64,000 nucleotides of DNA, taken from positions 4,402,001-4,466,000 of the forward strand of contig NZ_AP017313.1 in NCBI RefSeq assembly GCF_002355435.1, read 5' to 3'. Positions 51,288 through 60,754 of the stretch are shown here, piece after piece. This DNA comes from Mucilaginibacter gotjawali (GTDB lineage Bacteria; Bacteroidota; Bacteroidia; Sphingobacteriales; Sphingobacteriaceae). Below the pieces are notes generated by a model, which searched no databases, had not been told where the DNA came from, and saw only the letters and a program-made list of their open reading frames with translations. Made by a program: the position numbers and the translations under genes. The stretch's first letter is position 1. Each line of letters begins with the position of its first letter.

Positions 51288-51607
51288 AATTTAGGTTTAT
51301 AATGGGTTATATATAATTGATATTGGCGATTAAATATACCCAGCCAAAACGATACTTTTTGGTATTTTACACCAACGGGGTTAATGTATATACCAACGCG
51401 GTTATTAGCCATATGAATAATAAAATGTTTTTTGAAATGATCAAAAAACATGGCTTAATACTGCAAATATCCCCGCAGGAAATTAACGGCCAAAGCGCTG
51501 CAATACCTCATCATCCCAGCCCGCTGAACAACACGACGGACAACAAAACGAGCCAATAATTATAAATTGTTATTTTTGGCGTTTTTAAAATCAAAACCAA
51601 CACCATT
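51288..51607. other. divergent promoter region of the MNIO cluster and DUF3078 gene
   Basis: This 320-nt AT-rich spacer lies between divergent genes. A TATTTTTG -7-like box at 51571-51578 serves the DUF3078 gene (ATG at 51608). On the minus side TATAATGGGTTATATATAAT near 51298-51317 is the only notable tract; no classic TAnnTTTG is seen there. An 80-codon frame at 51317-51559 exists but has no family-like features and is not called. Confidence 0.4.
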
Positions 51608-52501
51608 ATGAAACAATTTTTACTTATTCTGCTACTTGCAGGCTTATCACTCGCAGGCTTTTCTCAAACCACCGCTCCTAAAGACACCATACACCCGTGG
51701 ACGATCCATGGCCAAAACACGATTTTGATCAGCCAGAGTTCATTTTCAAACTGGGCTGCCGGCGGTGTTAATGCCTTTTCAGGCAACGTTATTTTTGATT
51801 ATGACTTTGATTACAAAAGAGGCAGCTGGAGCTGGGACAATAAAACCATACTGGCTTATGGCTTAAGCGACCAAACCGGTTTGGGCTGGCGCAAAAATGA
51901 TGACCGCATTATTTTAAACTCCTTGCTGGGATATAAAGCTGCCAAATATTGGCTGTATACTTTTTATGCCAACTTCCAGACACAGTTAACCAATGGTTAT
52001 TCGTACGACAGCAATAACAACAGAACCTTAATTTCAGCCTTGTTTGCCCCGGCGTACCTCACTTTCGGACCAGGCTTTGCCTTTAAAAAATCTGATAACT
52101 TTAGGGTAAATATATCTCCGCTGGCAGCAAAGCTCACTTTTGTACAAAATGATTCGCTTGCATCTGTTGGCGCTTTTGGTGTAACACCGGGCGAAAATCA
52201 TCTTTTTGAATTTGGCGCCTCGCTTGATGCCTACTATAAAGTGAACCTTGATAAAAATATCGCTTTCGAAAATATTTTAAAACTATTTTCAAACTATCGC
52301 TCACAGCCACAGAATATCTACACGGATTATTCAGCGAATATTTTCATGAAAGTAAACAAACTGGTTACTGTAAATGCAGGTGTTGAATTAATTGCAGATC
52401 CCAACGCTAAAATACCAGTTACAACCAATGGCTTAACTGCATATCATTCGTTATTGCAGGTAAAACAAATATTTGGAGCAGGCTTAACCTATAAGTTCTA
52501 A
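51608..52501 (+). CDS. DUF3078 outer-membrane-like beta-barrel protein
   Basis: This 297-aa protein has signal peptide MKQFLLILLLAGLSLAGFSQ. The DUF3078 start is SQSSFSNWAAGGVNAFSGNV, followed by alternating aromatic strands (WSWDNKTILAYGLSDQTG, YWLYTFYANFQTQL) and a terminal aromatic GAGLTYKF, the signature of outer-membrane barrels. Function unknown. Followed by a strong terminator, so separate from the Kai operon. Confidence 0.88.
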   Translation: MKQFLLILLLAGLSLAGFSQTTAPKDTIHPWTIHGQNTILISQSSFSNWAAGGVNAFSGNVIFDYDFDYKRGSWSWDNKTILAYGLSDQTGLGWRKNDDRIILNSLLGYKAAKYWLYTFYANFQTQLTNGYSYDSNNNRTLISALFAPAYLTFGPGFAFKKSDNFRVNISPLAAKLTFVQNDSLASVGAFGVTPGENHLFEFGASLDAYYKVNLDKNIAFENILKLFSNYRSQPQNIYTDYSANIFMKVNKLVTVNAGVELIADPNAKIPVTTNGLTAYHSLLQVKQIFGAGLTYKF

Positions 52502-52514
52502 ACTGCCCCGCCTG

Positions 52515-52569
52515 TAAGCCGTCCCTCTTTTATATCTCCGCAGAAAAAAGAGTGACGGCTTATTTTTTT
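52515..52569 (+). terminator. Rho-independent terminator after DUF3078
   Basis: Arms AAGCCGTCCCTCTTTT and AAAAGAGTGACGGCTT pair over 15 of 16 positions around a 14-nt loop, followed by TATTTTTTT. The remaining 52570-52808 is AT-rich leader of the Kai operon without a recognised gene; TATCTTTA at 52793-52800 is a weak -7-like box. Confidence 0.88.
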
Positions 52570-52808
52570 GCTGTCTCTTTCTATAATTCCCTCTATCCTA
52601 TTGTTTTAAGCAAAGCCCGCGTAGTTGATAAACTATCTCTTCTTTGTAACAATTCTTCTAAAATTTCACGGCGAAAAAACAATTTTTCAAATTTTTTATT
52701 ATTAGGATTTAACAGAAATCAACCTTACCACGCCGCATTATTTACAAAAAAATACAATGCTGCGGGAAGCTGAACTGTTGTAAATGAAGTAAATATCTTT
52801 ATCATAAC

Positions 52809-54542
52809 ATGACAAAGGAAATTAAAAACAATAAAAAAAGGCCGGCAAGCATACAGCTTAAAAAGACCTTAACGGGGATTACCGGGCTTGATGAAATCAC
52901 CGGGGGCGGATTACCGGCGGGCCGCCCCAGTCTTATATGCGGTGAGGCCGGCTGCGGCAAAACACTGATGTCGTTAGAGTTTTTGGTGCGCGGAATTCTG
53001 GACCATAACGAGCCCGGCGTTTTTATGGCTTTTGAAGAGAAATCAGAAGAACTGGCCCTTAATGTGGCTTCGTTGGGTTTTGACCTTGAAAAGCTTCAAG
53101 AAGAAAAGAAACTGAAACTTGATTATGTTCATATAGACCGCGCCGAGATAGAAGAAACCGGAGAGTATGACCTTGATGGTTTATTCATCCGCCTTGGTTA
53201 CGCCATCGACAATATTGGCGCCAAACGCGTGGTATTGGATACGATAGAGAACCTGTTTTCGGGATTGAGCAACCAGGCCATATTGCGGGCCGAACTGCGC
53301 AGGCTTTTTCATTGGCTGAAAGAAAAAGGGGTAACATCTATTATAACCGGCGAACGCGGCGAAGGTGCATCCTTAACCAGGCAGGGCCTTGAAGAATATG
53401 TATCGGATTGCGTGATATTGTTGGATCACAGGGTAATCAACCAGATCTCTACCCGCCGTTTACGGATCGTTAAATACCGCGGATCGATGCATGGCACCAA
53501 TGAATATCCGTTCTTAATTGATGAGGACGGTATTTCGGTTTTGCCGGTCACCTCCCTAAAGCTTGAAAAAGAGGTATCTTCCGAAAGGGTATCGTCAGGC
53601 ATACCGGCACTTGATAAAATGCTTAGCGGACAGGGATTTTTTAAAGGAGGAAGCATCCTGGTGTCGGGCACAGCAGGCACCGGCAAAACAAGTATTGCTG
53701 CATGCTTTGCCAATGAAGCCTGCAGCAGGGGAAAAAAATGCCTTTATTTTGCGTTTGAGGAATCGCCCCGGCAAATCATCCGCAATATGCGTTCCATTAA
53801 CATGGATCTGCAAAAACATATCGACAATGGATTGCTGGAGTTCCACGCATCGCGCCCGACTCTTCATGGTCTCGAACAGCATCTGGTGTCAATTCATAAG
53901 CTCATCAAAAGATTTAAACCAGAGGCGGTGGTATTAGATCCAATAACTAATCTGATCACGGTGGGTTCGGTAAGCGAGGTAAAGGCTATGCTGATCAGGC
54001 TGATTGACTTTTTGCAGGAGGAACAAATCACGGTAATGTTTACCGCACTTAGTTTAAACACTATTGTGAGCGAACAAACCGACGAGGGTGTTTCATCTTT
54101 GGTAGACGCCTGGTTGCTGGTGCGCGATATTGAATTTAACGGCGAGCGTAACAGGGGGATGTACATCATGAAATCAAGAGGCATGAAACACTCTAACCAG
54201 GTGCGGGAATTTATTATAACGGATAATGGGATTGACCTGGTAGATGTTTACCTGGGGCCCGACGGCATCCTTACCGGATCAGCCCGCGAAGCGCAAAAGT
54301 TACAGGAAAAAACCGGTGAAATATTGAAAAATAATGCGTTGAACATGAAGGACCGCGAGATAGACCGGAAGAGGAAAGTACTGGAAGCAAAAATAGCGAG
54401 CCTGCAAACCGAATTTGAATCTGCAGAAGAAGAACTGAATAAAATATATGTTGAGGAAGACCTGATTAAACAGGTAAGCGCTGAAAACCGCCTGGAGATG
54501 CTGCGAAAAAGAAGCGGCGAGACCCCGGGCAACGGTAATTAA
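52809..54542 (+). CDS. kaiC: KaiC-like double RecA ATPase/kinase
   Basis: This 577-aa protein has two RecA domains in tandem. CI: Walker A GEAGCGKT (45-52), glutamate pair E76-E77, arginine-rich KYRGSMHG end. CII: Walker A GTAGTGKT (287-294), E317-E318, and SRGMKHS. The CII phosphorylation region aligns as QTDEGVSSLVDA, giving T424, S429 and S430 at the positions of cyanobacterial T426, S431 and T432. A coiled-coil tail (about 490-565) is added. First gene of a kaiC-kaiB-kaiB-kinase operon; no kaiA is present. It could act as timer or stress switch. Confidence 0.93.
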   Translation: MTKEIKNNKKRPASIQLKKTLTGITGLDEITGGGLPAGRPSLICGEAGCGKTLMSLEFLVRGILDHNEPGVFMAFEEKSEELALNVASLGFDLEKLQEEKKLKLDYVHIDRAEIEETGEYDLDGLFIRLGYAIDNIGAKRVVLDTIENLFSGLSNQAILRAELRRLFHWLKEKGVTSIITGERGEGASLTRQGLEEYVSDCVILLDHRVINQISTRRLRIVKYRGSMHGTNEYPFLIDEDGISVLPVTSLKLEKEVSSERVSSGIPALDKMLSGQGFFKGGSILVSGTAGTGKTSIAACFANEACSRGKKCLYFAFEESPRQIIRNMRSINMDLQKHIDNGLLEFHASRPTLHGLEQHLVSIHKLIKRFKPEAVVLDPITNLITVGSVSEVKAMLIRLIDFLQEEQITVMFTALSLNTIVSEQTDEGVSSLVDAWLLVRDIEFNGERNRGMYIMKSRGMKHSNQVREFIITDNGIDLVDVYLGPDGILTGSAREAQKLQEKTGEILKNNALNMKDREIDRKRKVLEAKIASLQTEFESAEEELNKIYVEEDLIKQVSAENRLEMLRKRSGETPGNGN

Positions 54543-54553
54543 CTGAAATAATA

Positions 54554-54853
54554 ATGGAAACAAAAAGATATCAATACGAGTTAAGGTTATATATAGCCGG
54601 CAAAACGGCAAAATCTCAAACGGCCCTGGCCAACCTTAATAAATATTGCGAGGAATATTTGCACGGAGAATATAAAATTGAGGTAATTGACCTTTTGGTT
54701 AAGCCGCAACTGGCCGAAGGAGACCAGATTTTTGCTGTACCTACCCTGGTACGTAAAGTACCTGAGCCCATACGGAAAATCATCGGCGATTTATCAAATG
54801 AAGAAAAGGTGTTGGTAGGATTAAATATACGGCCGGTTAATATAAAACAATAA
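54554..54853 (+). CDS. kaiB: KaiB-like protein, first copy
   Basis: This 99-aa thioredoxin-like protein has YELRLYIAGKTAKSQTALAN, KIEVIDLLVKPQLAEGDQIF, and AVPTLVRKVPEPIRKIIGDL, the KaiB signature with the cis-Pro in VPTL. KaiB binds the KaiC CI ring after it switches fold. It overlaps the second kaiB by one base (TAATG). Confidence 0.93.
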   Translation: METKRYQYELRLYIAGKTAKSQTALANLNKYCEEYLHGEYKIEVIDLLVKPQLAEGDQIFAVPTLVRKVPEPIRKIIGDLSNEEKVLVGLNIRPVNIKQ

Positions 54854-55179
54854 TGATCAAGCAAAAGCAAGTGCCCGTAGAAAATGAAAATTCATACAAC
54901 GACGATATTTTCAGGTTGTGCCTGTTTGTAACAGGTGCAACCCCCAACTCGGTAAGAGCGATATCGAACTTAAAGGAGTTGTGTGAAACTCACCTTAAAG
55001 GCAGGTATCAGCTGGATATTGTAGATGTTTATCAGCAGCCTTTAATTGCCGAAAAAGAACAAATCGTAGCCTTGCCGTTGCTTATAAAAAAGTTTCCGTT
55101 CCCGCAACGAAGGTTGATTGGTGATATGTCAGATAAAGAAAAGGTGTTACGGGGATTAAATTTATCATCTAGCCAATAA
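54853..55179 (+). CDS. kaiB: KaiB-like protein, second copy
   Basis: This 108-aa paralogue of the preceding gene has an N-terminal extension MIKQKQVPVENENSYNDD. FRLCLFVTGATPNSVRAISN, QLDIVDVYQQPLIAEKEQIV, ALPLLIKKFPFPQRRLIGDM give the KaiB fold; the usual VPT is ALP here. Two divergent KaiBs may bind different rings or compete. Its stop is 1 nt before the kinase ATG, so all four genes are tightly coupled. Confidence 0.92.
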   Translation: MIKQKQVPVENENSYNDDIFRLCLFVTGATPNSVRAISNLKELCETHLKGRYQLDIVDVYQQPLIAEKEQIVALPLLIKKFPFPQRRLIGDMSDKEKVLRGLNLSSSQ

Positions 55180-55180
55180 T

Positions 55181-56863
55181 ATGGATCGAGCAAAAATAAC
55201 ATATGAGCAGTTATTGAGCGAAAACGAAGAGTTAAGGTTACAATTAGAGGAAGCCAATGATACCGTGGAGGCTATTCGCACCGGGCAGGTTGACGCGCTG
55301 ATTGTAAATAACGGAGAGGGTCACCAGATCTATACGCTTAAAACTGCCGATCAAACCTACCGGGTGTTCATCGAAAAAATGAACGAAGGTGCGGTAACCA
55401 TCAACCACGAGGGGATTATTTTATACAGCAATACCCGTTTCGCCATGATGGTGAACCTGCCCCTCGAAAAAACAATCGGGCTGCAGTTTAATCTTTTTAT
55501 TCCGGAGATCTTTCGCGAAGCTTTTGACAGGCTTATATCGAATGCCTGGAACGAAGACTGCAAAGAGGAAATTGAACTCATCTCAAGCGCCGAGCGTTTG
55601 GTACCGTGCCTGTTGTCATGCAACACACTCGAGCTGGACGAAGGCACGGCCCTAAGCCTTATTTTAACTGATCTTACCGTCCTTAAGGATGCTGAAAAAC
55701 AACTCAAAATAAAAAATCTCCAGTTGGCCGCGGCGCATATGGTTACGGAAAAACTTAATAATCAATTGGAGGATACCGTTAAAGAGCGTACGAATGAATT
55801 ATTTTTAAGCAGGGAGCATTTTAAATTCCTGGCCAATAACATTCCGCAAATGACCTGGACTAACTTGCCCAATGGCGAAATTGATTATTTTAACCAGCAA
55901 TGGTATGCCTATACCGGTCTTGGTACCGACGAAAGCAAAGGCCTTGGCTGGCAAAAAGCGATCCACCCTGATGATTTGGCTTTAACGCTGCAACGGTATC
56001 AGCTGGCTATAAAAACCGGCACAGCCCTCGAGATGGAAAACCGGTATAAAAGAGGCGGCGACGGGGTTTACCGGTGGCACCTTAACCGCGCCGTACCCCT
56101 CAAAAATGAAATGGGAGCGATTGTTTTTTGGGTAGGAACAGCAACCGATATTGAAGACCAAAAAAAGGAAATGGAAAAAAGGGATGAGTTTATTGGTATT
56201 GCCAGCCATGAATTAAAAACACCCTTAACCAGCCTGAAAGGGTATTTGCAACTGATGGGAACCTACCAGAAAGAGGAGTTGCCGCATAGGATTACGCAAT
56301 ATATTGAGAAGGCTAACAAAGCGCTAAATAAATTGCAGTCGTTGATCAATGACCTTCTGGATGTTAGCAAAATACAAGCCGGAAAACTGGAGTATGCATT
56401 TTCAACCGTTAACATCTCGGAATTGATCAGAGTCTGCATCGAAAATGCCGTACATATTTACCCGGATAATATTTTCATTAACGAAGACGGCAGTGAATAC
56501 CTGGTGAATGGTAACCCGGAAAGATTGGAACAGGTGTTAATGAACCTGATCAACAATGCTGTTAAATACTCACACGGCAATAAAAAGGTTATCATCAAAA
56601 CAACCCGCCATGAGCACCGGGTGCGGGTATCAGTGATAGATTTTGGCATTGGCCTATCAACAGATCAGAAGCAACGGATTTTTGAACGTTTTTATCGGGT
56701 GGAGGATAAAAAACACCTCACCAGCGGCCTGGGCATGGGCCTGTATATATCAACCGACATTATCCACAACCACAGGGGCCAAATAGGGGTTGAGAGTGAA
56801 TTAGGTAAAGGGGCCGTTTTTTATTTTGAGTTACCACTGATTGAGCAGAAAGGTGAAAGCTAA
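55181..56863 (+). CDS. PAS-PAS sensor histidine kinase of the Kai operon
   Basis: This 560-aa soluble protein begins with a coiled coil (QLLSENEELRLQLEEANDTV, about 8-35), PAS 1 about 60-170, a coiled-coil linker to 210, PAS 2 about 210-335 (MTWTNLPNGEIDYFNQQWYA), HisKA with GIASHELKTPLTSLKGYL (H near 347), and HATPase with NLINNAVKYS, DFGIGLS and GLGMGLYIS. It has no KaiB-like domain, unlike SasA. As the last gene of the Kai operon it probably reads out or feeds the KaiC state; no response regulator follows. Confidence 0.92.
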   Translation: MDRAKITYEQLLSENEELRLQLEEANDTVEAIRTGQVDALIVNNGEGHQIYTLKTADQTYRVFIEKMNEGAVTINHEGIILYSNTRFAMMVNLPLEKTIGLQFNLFIPEIFREAFDRLISNAWNEDCKEEIELISSAERLVPCLLSCNTLELDEGTALSLILTDLTVLKDAEKQLKIKNLQLAAAHMVTEKLNNQLEDTVKERTNELFLSREHFKFLANNIPQMTWTNLPNGEIDYFNQQWYAYTGLGTDESKGLGWQKAIHPDDLALTLQRYQLAIKTGTALEMENRYKRGGDGVYRWHLNRAVPLKNEMGAIVFWVGTATDIEDQKKEMEKRDEFIGIASHELKTPLTSLKGYLQLMGTYQKEELPHRITQYIEKANKALNKLQSLINDLLDVSKIQAGKLEYAFSTVNISELIRVCIENAVHIYPDNIFINEDGSEYLVNGNPERLEQVLMNLINNAVKYSHGNKKVIIKTTRHEHRVRVSVIDFGIGLSTDQKQRIFERFYRVEDKKHLTSGLGMGLYISTDIIHNHRGQIGVESELGKGAVFYFELPLIEQKGES

Positions 56864-57400
56864 AAGGCCAAAGCGATTTTCGCCTCTTATTAAGTTACAA
56901 CACACATACTTCCCACTCTACAATAAATTAAGGCCCCCGGTAATCAGTCGCCGCCTGGAGCGACCCAAAAATCAGGGGGGGCATGACTGCCAGGGTCGTG
57001 TCAATCATAAATTGACCTATCGTCAATCCGTAAGTTCATTGAAGGGAAAAAGTACAAAAAGGGTTTACAAAAGATTTACACTTTTAGGGATTCAGATTTT
57101 TTAAATACTTAATAATAAGCTATTTATACATCAACCTATTACAATAGGGTTTACACTATCTTACCTAACATCCTCCCGGCATTTTTAAGCTTTTCTGATA
57201 AAAGCTGAACGTCAATTTATTAATGACATGACAATAGTATCATAACACATCATGGATTTTTTGCGTAAATGTTATTGCCGTTCGCCACGTTACAACACCA
57301 TTCATTGGTGATATTCCACTCATCACCAAAAACCGTCCTTTGGTCAAAAAGGTTTTGGCGCAAGTGCTGATAATAGTTTCTTTATATCAAAAAAGAAAAA
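56864..57400. other. 537-nt gap without a recognised gene
   Basis: Contains a small hairpin TGGTGAT...ATCACCA (57306-57330), a CCTTTGGTCAAAAAGG hairpin near 57339 and AT-rich DNA. A short frame starting at 56841 (rich in Lys/Arg) overlaps the kinase end and is judged spurious. No promoter consensus is clear before the acyltransferase gene. Confidence 0.4.
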
Positions 57401-58615
57401 ATGGAAACCTCAGCACGTCAAACCTATCTCGACTGGTTAAGAATACTATCTATAGTAGGGGTATTATTCTTCCACTCGGCAATGCCCTATGTGACCGGTG
57501 ATTGGTGGCATATCAAAAACCACGAAACCAGCAATCTTTTAATGGAATCAAACTATTTTATGCACCTGTTCCGCATGCCCCTGCTTTTCTTTATTTCGGG
57601 CACCGTAAGTTATTTTATGATGCAGCGCCGCAGCAGTATCAGCTTTATCGGTTTAAGGTTTCGCCGCCTGTTTATTCCGCTCCTGGTGGGCATGTTTTTT
57701 ATTGTTCCGCCACAGATCTATATGGAGCGGTTAAATAACGGGTACACTGGCGGTATCTGGAACTTTTATAAAACCGTATTCAATTTTGTGCCTTATCCAA
57801 AAGGGAGCTTTAGTTGGCACCACCTTTGGTTTATTGCCTACCTGTTTTTGTACGATATTTTGTTTGCGCCGCTATTTGCCTGGATGGCATCGCCCAAAAG
57901 CATCCTCCTGAAAGAAAAACTGGCCTTGCTGGCCAAAGGAAAATGGCTCTATATTTTAATGATTCCCGGTATTATTTGGTATGCCCTGCTTGCCGCCAAA
58001 TTCCCCGAAACGAACGACCTGGCACATGATTACTGCTATTTTGTTTACTGGCTGTTTTTCCTGCTGGCCGGTTTTATCTGCATTACACAACCGCTGCTGA
58101 TGGATAGTTTGGAGCGCAACCGCCGCTTTGCTTTGACTATTGGGTTTGTTTGTTTAATTTTCCTCAACTGTTTACGCTGGAACAAAATTGAACCCGGCGA
58201 AGCTCAATGGCCTTTCGGCGGCTATTCATTAGTGGAGTTATTTTTAGCGTTAAAGGCCATTGTGGCCTGGAGCTGGGTACTGGCCCTGGTGGGTTACGGC
58301 AAAAAATACATGAACCGTAAACATAAAGTGCTTGATTATTTAAACCAGGCAGTTTATCCGTTTTATATTTTGCACCAAACTGTGATTGTAATACTGACTT
58401 ATTATATCGTTCAAACACAGAACGAAAGCATTTTATCAAAGTATATTTATACCGTTGGATTTACCTTTTTTATAACAGTCGGTATCTATCACCTGCTGGT
58501 AAGGCCATTTGCGCTGACACGGTTTTTGTTTGGGATGAAACCAAAGACGAAGAAAAAGGTTGCCACTTTTCCCGAAACCGAAAAATCAGGCGAAGTGGCT
58601 ATGCTTTCCGCTTAA
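57401..58615 (+). CDS. acyltransferase family membrane protein (OpgC/Acyl_transf_3)
   Basis: This 404-aa protein has about ten membrane segments. The family start is YLDWLRILSIVGVLFFHSAM (catalytic-type His at about 26), with FFISGTVSYFMMQ, RFRRLFIPLLVGM and FSWHHLWFIAYLFLYD. Such proteins O-acylate extracellular glycans or lipids. It may be co-transcribed with the LytS/LytTR pair that begins 18 bp later. Confidence 0.88.
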   Translation: METSARQTYLDWLRILSIVGVLFFHSAMPYVTGDWWHIKNHETSNLLMESNYFMHLFRMPLLFFISGTVSYFMMQRRSSISFIGLRFRRLFIPLLVGMFFIVPPQIYMERLNNGYTGGIWNFYKTVFNFVPYPKGSFSWHHLWFIAYLFLYDILFAPLFAWMASPKSILLKEKLALLAKGKWLYILMIPGIIWYALLAAKFPETNDLAHDYCYFVYWLFFLLAGFICITQPLLMDSLERNRRFALTIGFVCLIFLNCLRWNKIEPGEAQWPFGGYSLVELFLALKAIVAWSWVLALVGYGKKYMNRKHKVLDYLNQAVYPFYILHQTVIVILTYYIVQTQNESILSKYIYTVGFTFFITVGIYHLLVRPFALTRFLFGMKPKTKKKVATFPETEKSGEVAMLSA

Positions 58616-58632
58616 ATTTGTAATTTGAACCA

Positions 58633-59661
58633 ATGAAAATTTTTAGGAAATATATTTTCCCGCCGCTATACGGCCTGCTGATTTACTTTACGGTAAGGCT
58701 GCTGCATGATACGGATATAGGCCTTCGGTTTTGGAAAAGGACATGGTCGCAAAATACAATAGAGATTATGTTAAGCTTAATTGTAGGCTACGCAGGTGTT
58801 TATTTATTTGAGCGTTTATTTAAATATTACGATCAACACTGGCCCCTTCAATTTCGATACCAGAATGTAGTACGTGAGCTGGCCATTATGGTAGGGCTTA
58901 ACCTGGTGCTGGTAAATCTCGTATTTACGCCCTGGGTAATAATTATTAACGGCCGGCTTTTTATGGATGACCTGGCGGATATTTGTACCATACCCAGCCT
59001 TTATACTATTGTATATTATGGCATAGCCCGGGCACGTACCTATATGATGGCCTATGTTGACAACCGGGTACTGCTGGAAAAAGTAACCAACGATCACCTG
59101 GAAACAGAGCTCAAATTTCTGAAATCACAGTATCATCCGCACTTTCTATTCAACGCCTTAAATACCATTTATTTCCAAATGGATGATGACCTGCCCGGCG
59201 CTAAAAACAGCATCGAAAAATTTTCCGAACTGTTGCGTTACCAGTTGTACGACCAGCAGCAGCAGGTACCGGTTAAAAATGAAATGGAATACCTGCAAAG
59301 TTTCATCGACCTGCAAAAGATCCGGAGCAGCGACAGGCTTAAATTGAACGTCAGCATCGATGAAAAACTCGACGGGCAAATGGTGTACCCCCTGTTATTT
59401 TTACCGTTAGTGGAGAATGCTTTTAAGTTTTTAGGGGGCGATTATAAATTAGCTATCAGCGCCGGAACGGTTAACAATAAGATCCATTTCAGGGTAGAAA
59501 ATTCTGTCCCGGAATTTGAAACGCCAGCTACCCGAAAAGGCGGCATCGGGCTGGAGAATTTAAAACGAAGGCTCGATCTGCTGTATCCGGGCAGGCATAT
59601 TTTTTTTATAAAAAAAGAACATAACAATTTTACAGCTGAGCTTACATTGAACTATGAATAA
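58633..59661 (+). CDS. LytS-type sensor histidine kinase
   Basis: This 342-aa protein has four membrane segments in residues 10-135, phospho-His in KSQYHPHFLFNALNTIYF near 179, N-box LPLVENAFKFLGG, and GGIGLENLKRRLDLLYPGR at the end. It is a paralogue of the kinase at 34.3 kb. Its stop overlaps the response regulator by 8 bp. Confidence 0.9.
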   Translation: MKIFRKYIFPPLYGLLIYFTVRLLHDTDIGLRFWKRTWSQNTIEIMLSLIVGYAGVYLFERLFKYYDQHWPLQFRYQNVVRELAIMVGLNLVLVNLVFTPWVIIINGRLFMDDLADICTIPSLYTIVYYGIARARTYMMAYVDNRVLLEKVTNDHLETELKFLKSQYHPHFLFNALNTIYFQMDDDLPGAKNSIEKFSELLRYQLYDQQQQVPVKNEMEYLQSFIDLQKIRSSDRLKLNVSIDEKLDGQMVYPLLFLPLVENAFKFLGGDYKLAISAGTVNNKIHFRVENSVPEFETPATRKGGIGLENLKRRLDLLYPGRHIFFIKKEHNNFTAELTLNYE

Positions 59662-60349
59662 AATCACTTGCATCATAACTGATGACGAACCATTCGCCCG
59701 AAAAGGTTTGCAGGGCTATATTGAAAAGGTTGGTTTGCTGGACCTGAAAGGAGTTTGTGAAGATGCATTACAGTTAAATGAATTGCTGCAGCAACAAACG
59801 GTGGATCTGCTTTTCCTGGATATACAAATGCCGCATATTACGGGTGTTGATTTTATCAGGGCGCTGCCCAGGCCGCCAAAAGTTATTTTTACCACGGCTT
59901 ACGAGCAATATGCCATACAAGGCTTTGAGCTTGACGTGCTCGATTATTTGCTTAAGCCTATCTCGTACGAACGCTTCTTAAAAGCAGCATGGAAGGCACA
60001 GGATTATTTCGCCTCGAAGGAACAAAAAGGTAGTGAAGCTATCCCTTATATGTTTGCCAAATCAAACGGCCGGCTGGAGAAAATAAATTTTGACGAGATC
60101 CTGTTTATAGAAGGGATGGAAAACTACGCAGCCATCCATTTTGAAAACAAAAAACTCATCATCCATACTACTATCAAAGGTCTTTTGGAGAAATTGCCCC
60201 CCGGGCAATTTGTTCAAACCCACAAATCATACATCGCCGCCATAAATAAGGTGGATAGTATTGATGGCAATACCCTCCATATAAAAAAACATATGGTGCC
60301 AATAAGTAAATATTTGCGGGAAGAAGTTTTAGGGCAGATTGTGAGGTGA
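59654..60349 (+). CDS. LytTR response regulator
   Basis: This 231-aa protein has a receiver with IITDDEPFARKGLQ, phospho-acceptor Asp in LLFLDIQMPHITG (about 56) and LLKPISYERFLKA. The LytTR domain follows (LFIEGMENYAAIHFENKKLI, FVQTHKSYIAAINKVDSID). Paralogue of the regulator at 35.4 kb. Likely regulates membrane or surface functions; the adjacent acyltransferase is a candidate target. Confidence 0.92.
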   Translation: MNKITCIITDDEPFARKGLQGYIEKVGLLDLKGVCEDALQLNELLQQQTVDLLFLDIQMPHITGVDFIRALPRPPKVIFTTAYEQYAIQGFELDVLDYLLKPISYERFLKAAWKAQDYFASKEQKGSEAIPYMFAKSNGRLEKINFDEILFIEGMENYAAIHFENKKLIIHTTIKGLLEKLPPGQFVQTHKSYIAAINKVDSIDGNTLHIKKHMVPISKYLREEVLGQIVR

Positions 60350-60393
60350 TGTGCGGATATGCAAATGTGCTGATGTGCTGATGTGCAGATGTA
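60346..60393. repeat. GATGTGCTGATGTGC-word repeat
   Basis: GGTGATGTGCGGATATGCAA and ATGTGCTGATGTGCTGATGT overlap the stop codon of the LytTR regulator. A short TCTTTCGGACTTCCGG (60418-60433), of the 4.1-kb word family, follows. Confidence 0.55.
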
Positions 60394-60442
60394 AATATAT
60401 ACAGATTTAACGTCTATCTTTCGGACTTCCGGCCCCAATGTA

Positions 60443-60748
60443 TTACTTAAGTAACCCATACGCCAAATTCAAAGCATCTTCCAGCATATCCCGCCTCACT
60501 ATGGACAATTCAACAAAAGTTGCGCCCTTTAAACCCCATTTATTGGGAACGGGGTAAAAAACGGCAGGATCAAATGAATGAAATACATCCTGGTCAATTG
60601 GGGTTAACTTTACCATCATCCGGTTTTGGCCGGGCCAAAGGGTTGCAAATATTTTGTTGTTGAACCGGAAAGATGGTCGCCCAAAATGGTCCAGTTCCAC
60701 TGTACCGGGTAGGGATAAAGCTAATTGCCGGGCGGTTTCTATATCCAT
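60443..60748 (-). CDS. MmcQ/YjbR family protein
   Basis: This 101-aa protein has the pattern SLPGTVELDHFGRPSFRFNN, IFATLWPGQNRMMVKL and NKWGLKGATFVEL, which identifies the MmcQ/YjbR CyaY-like fold. Thought to bind DNA, with no proven role. It lies 6 bp downstream of the LysE gene and is probably co-transcribed. Confidence 0.9.
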   Translation of the reverse strand: MDIETARQLALSLPGTVELDHFGRPSFRFNNKIFATLWPGQNRMMVKLTPIDQDVFHSFDPAVFYPVPNKWGLKGATFVELSIVRRDMLEDALNLAYGLLK

Positions 60749-60754
60749 TTTTGG

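Noticed and set aside
51317..51559. 80-codon plus-strand frame upstream of the DUF3078 gene
   Set aside because: No family-like features, poor start context and odd composition; it lies in a divergent promoter region. Left as noncoding.
56841..57104. Lys/Arg-rich 87-codon frame after the Kai operon kinase
   Set aside because: Overlaps the kinase end, is strongly basic with no domain pattern, and looks like a chance frame.
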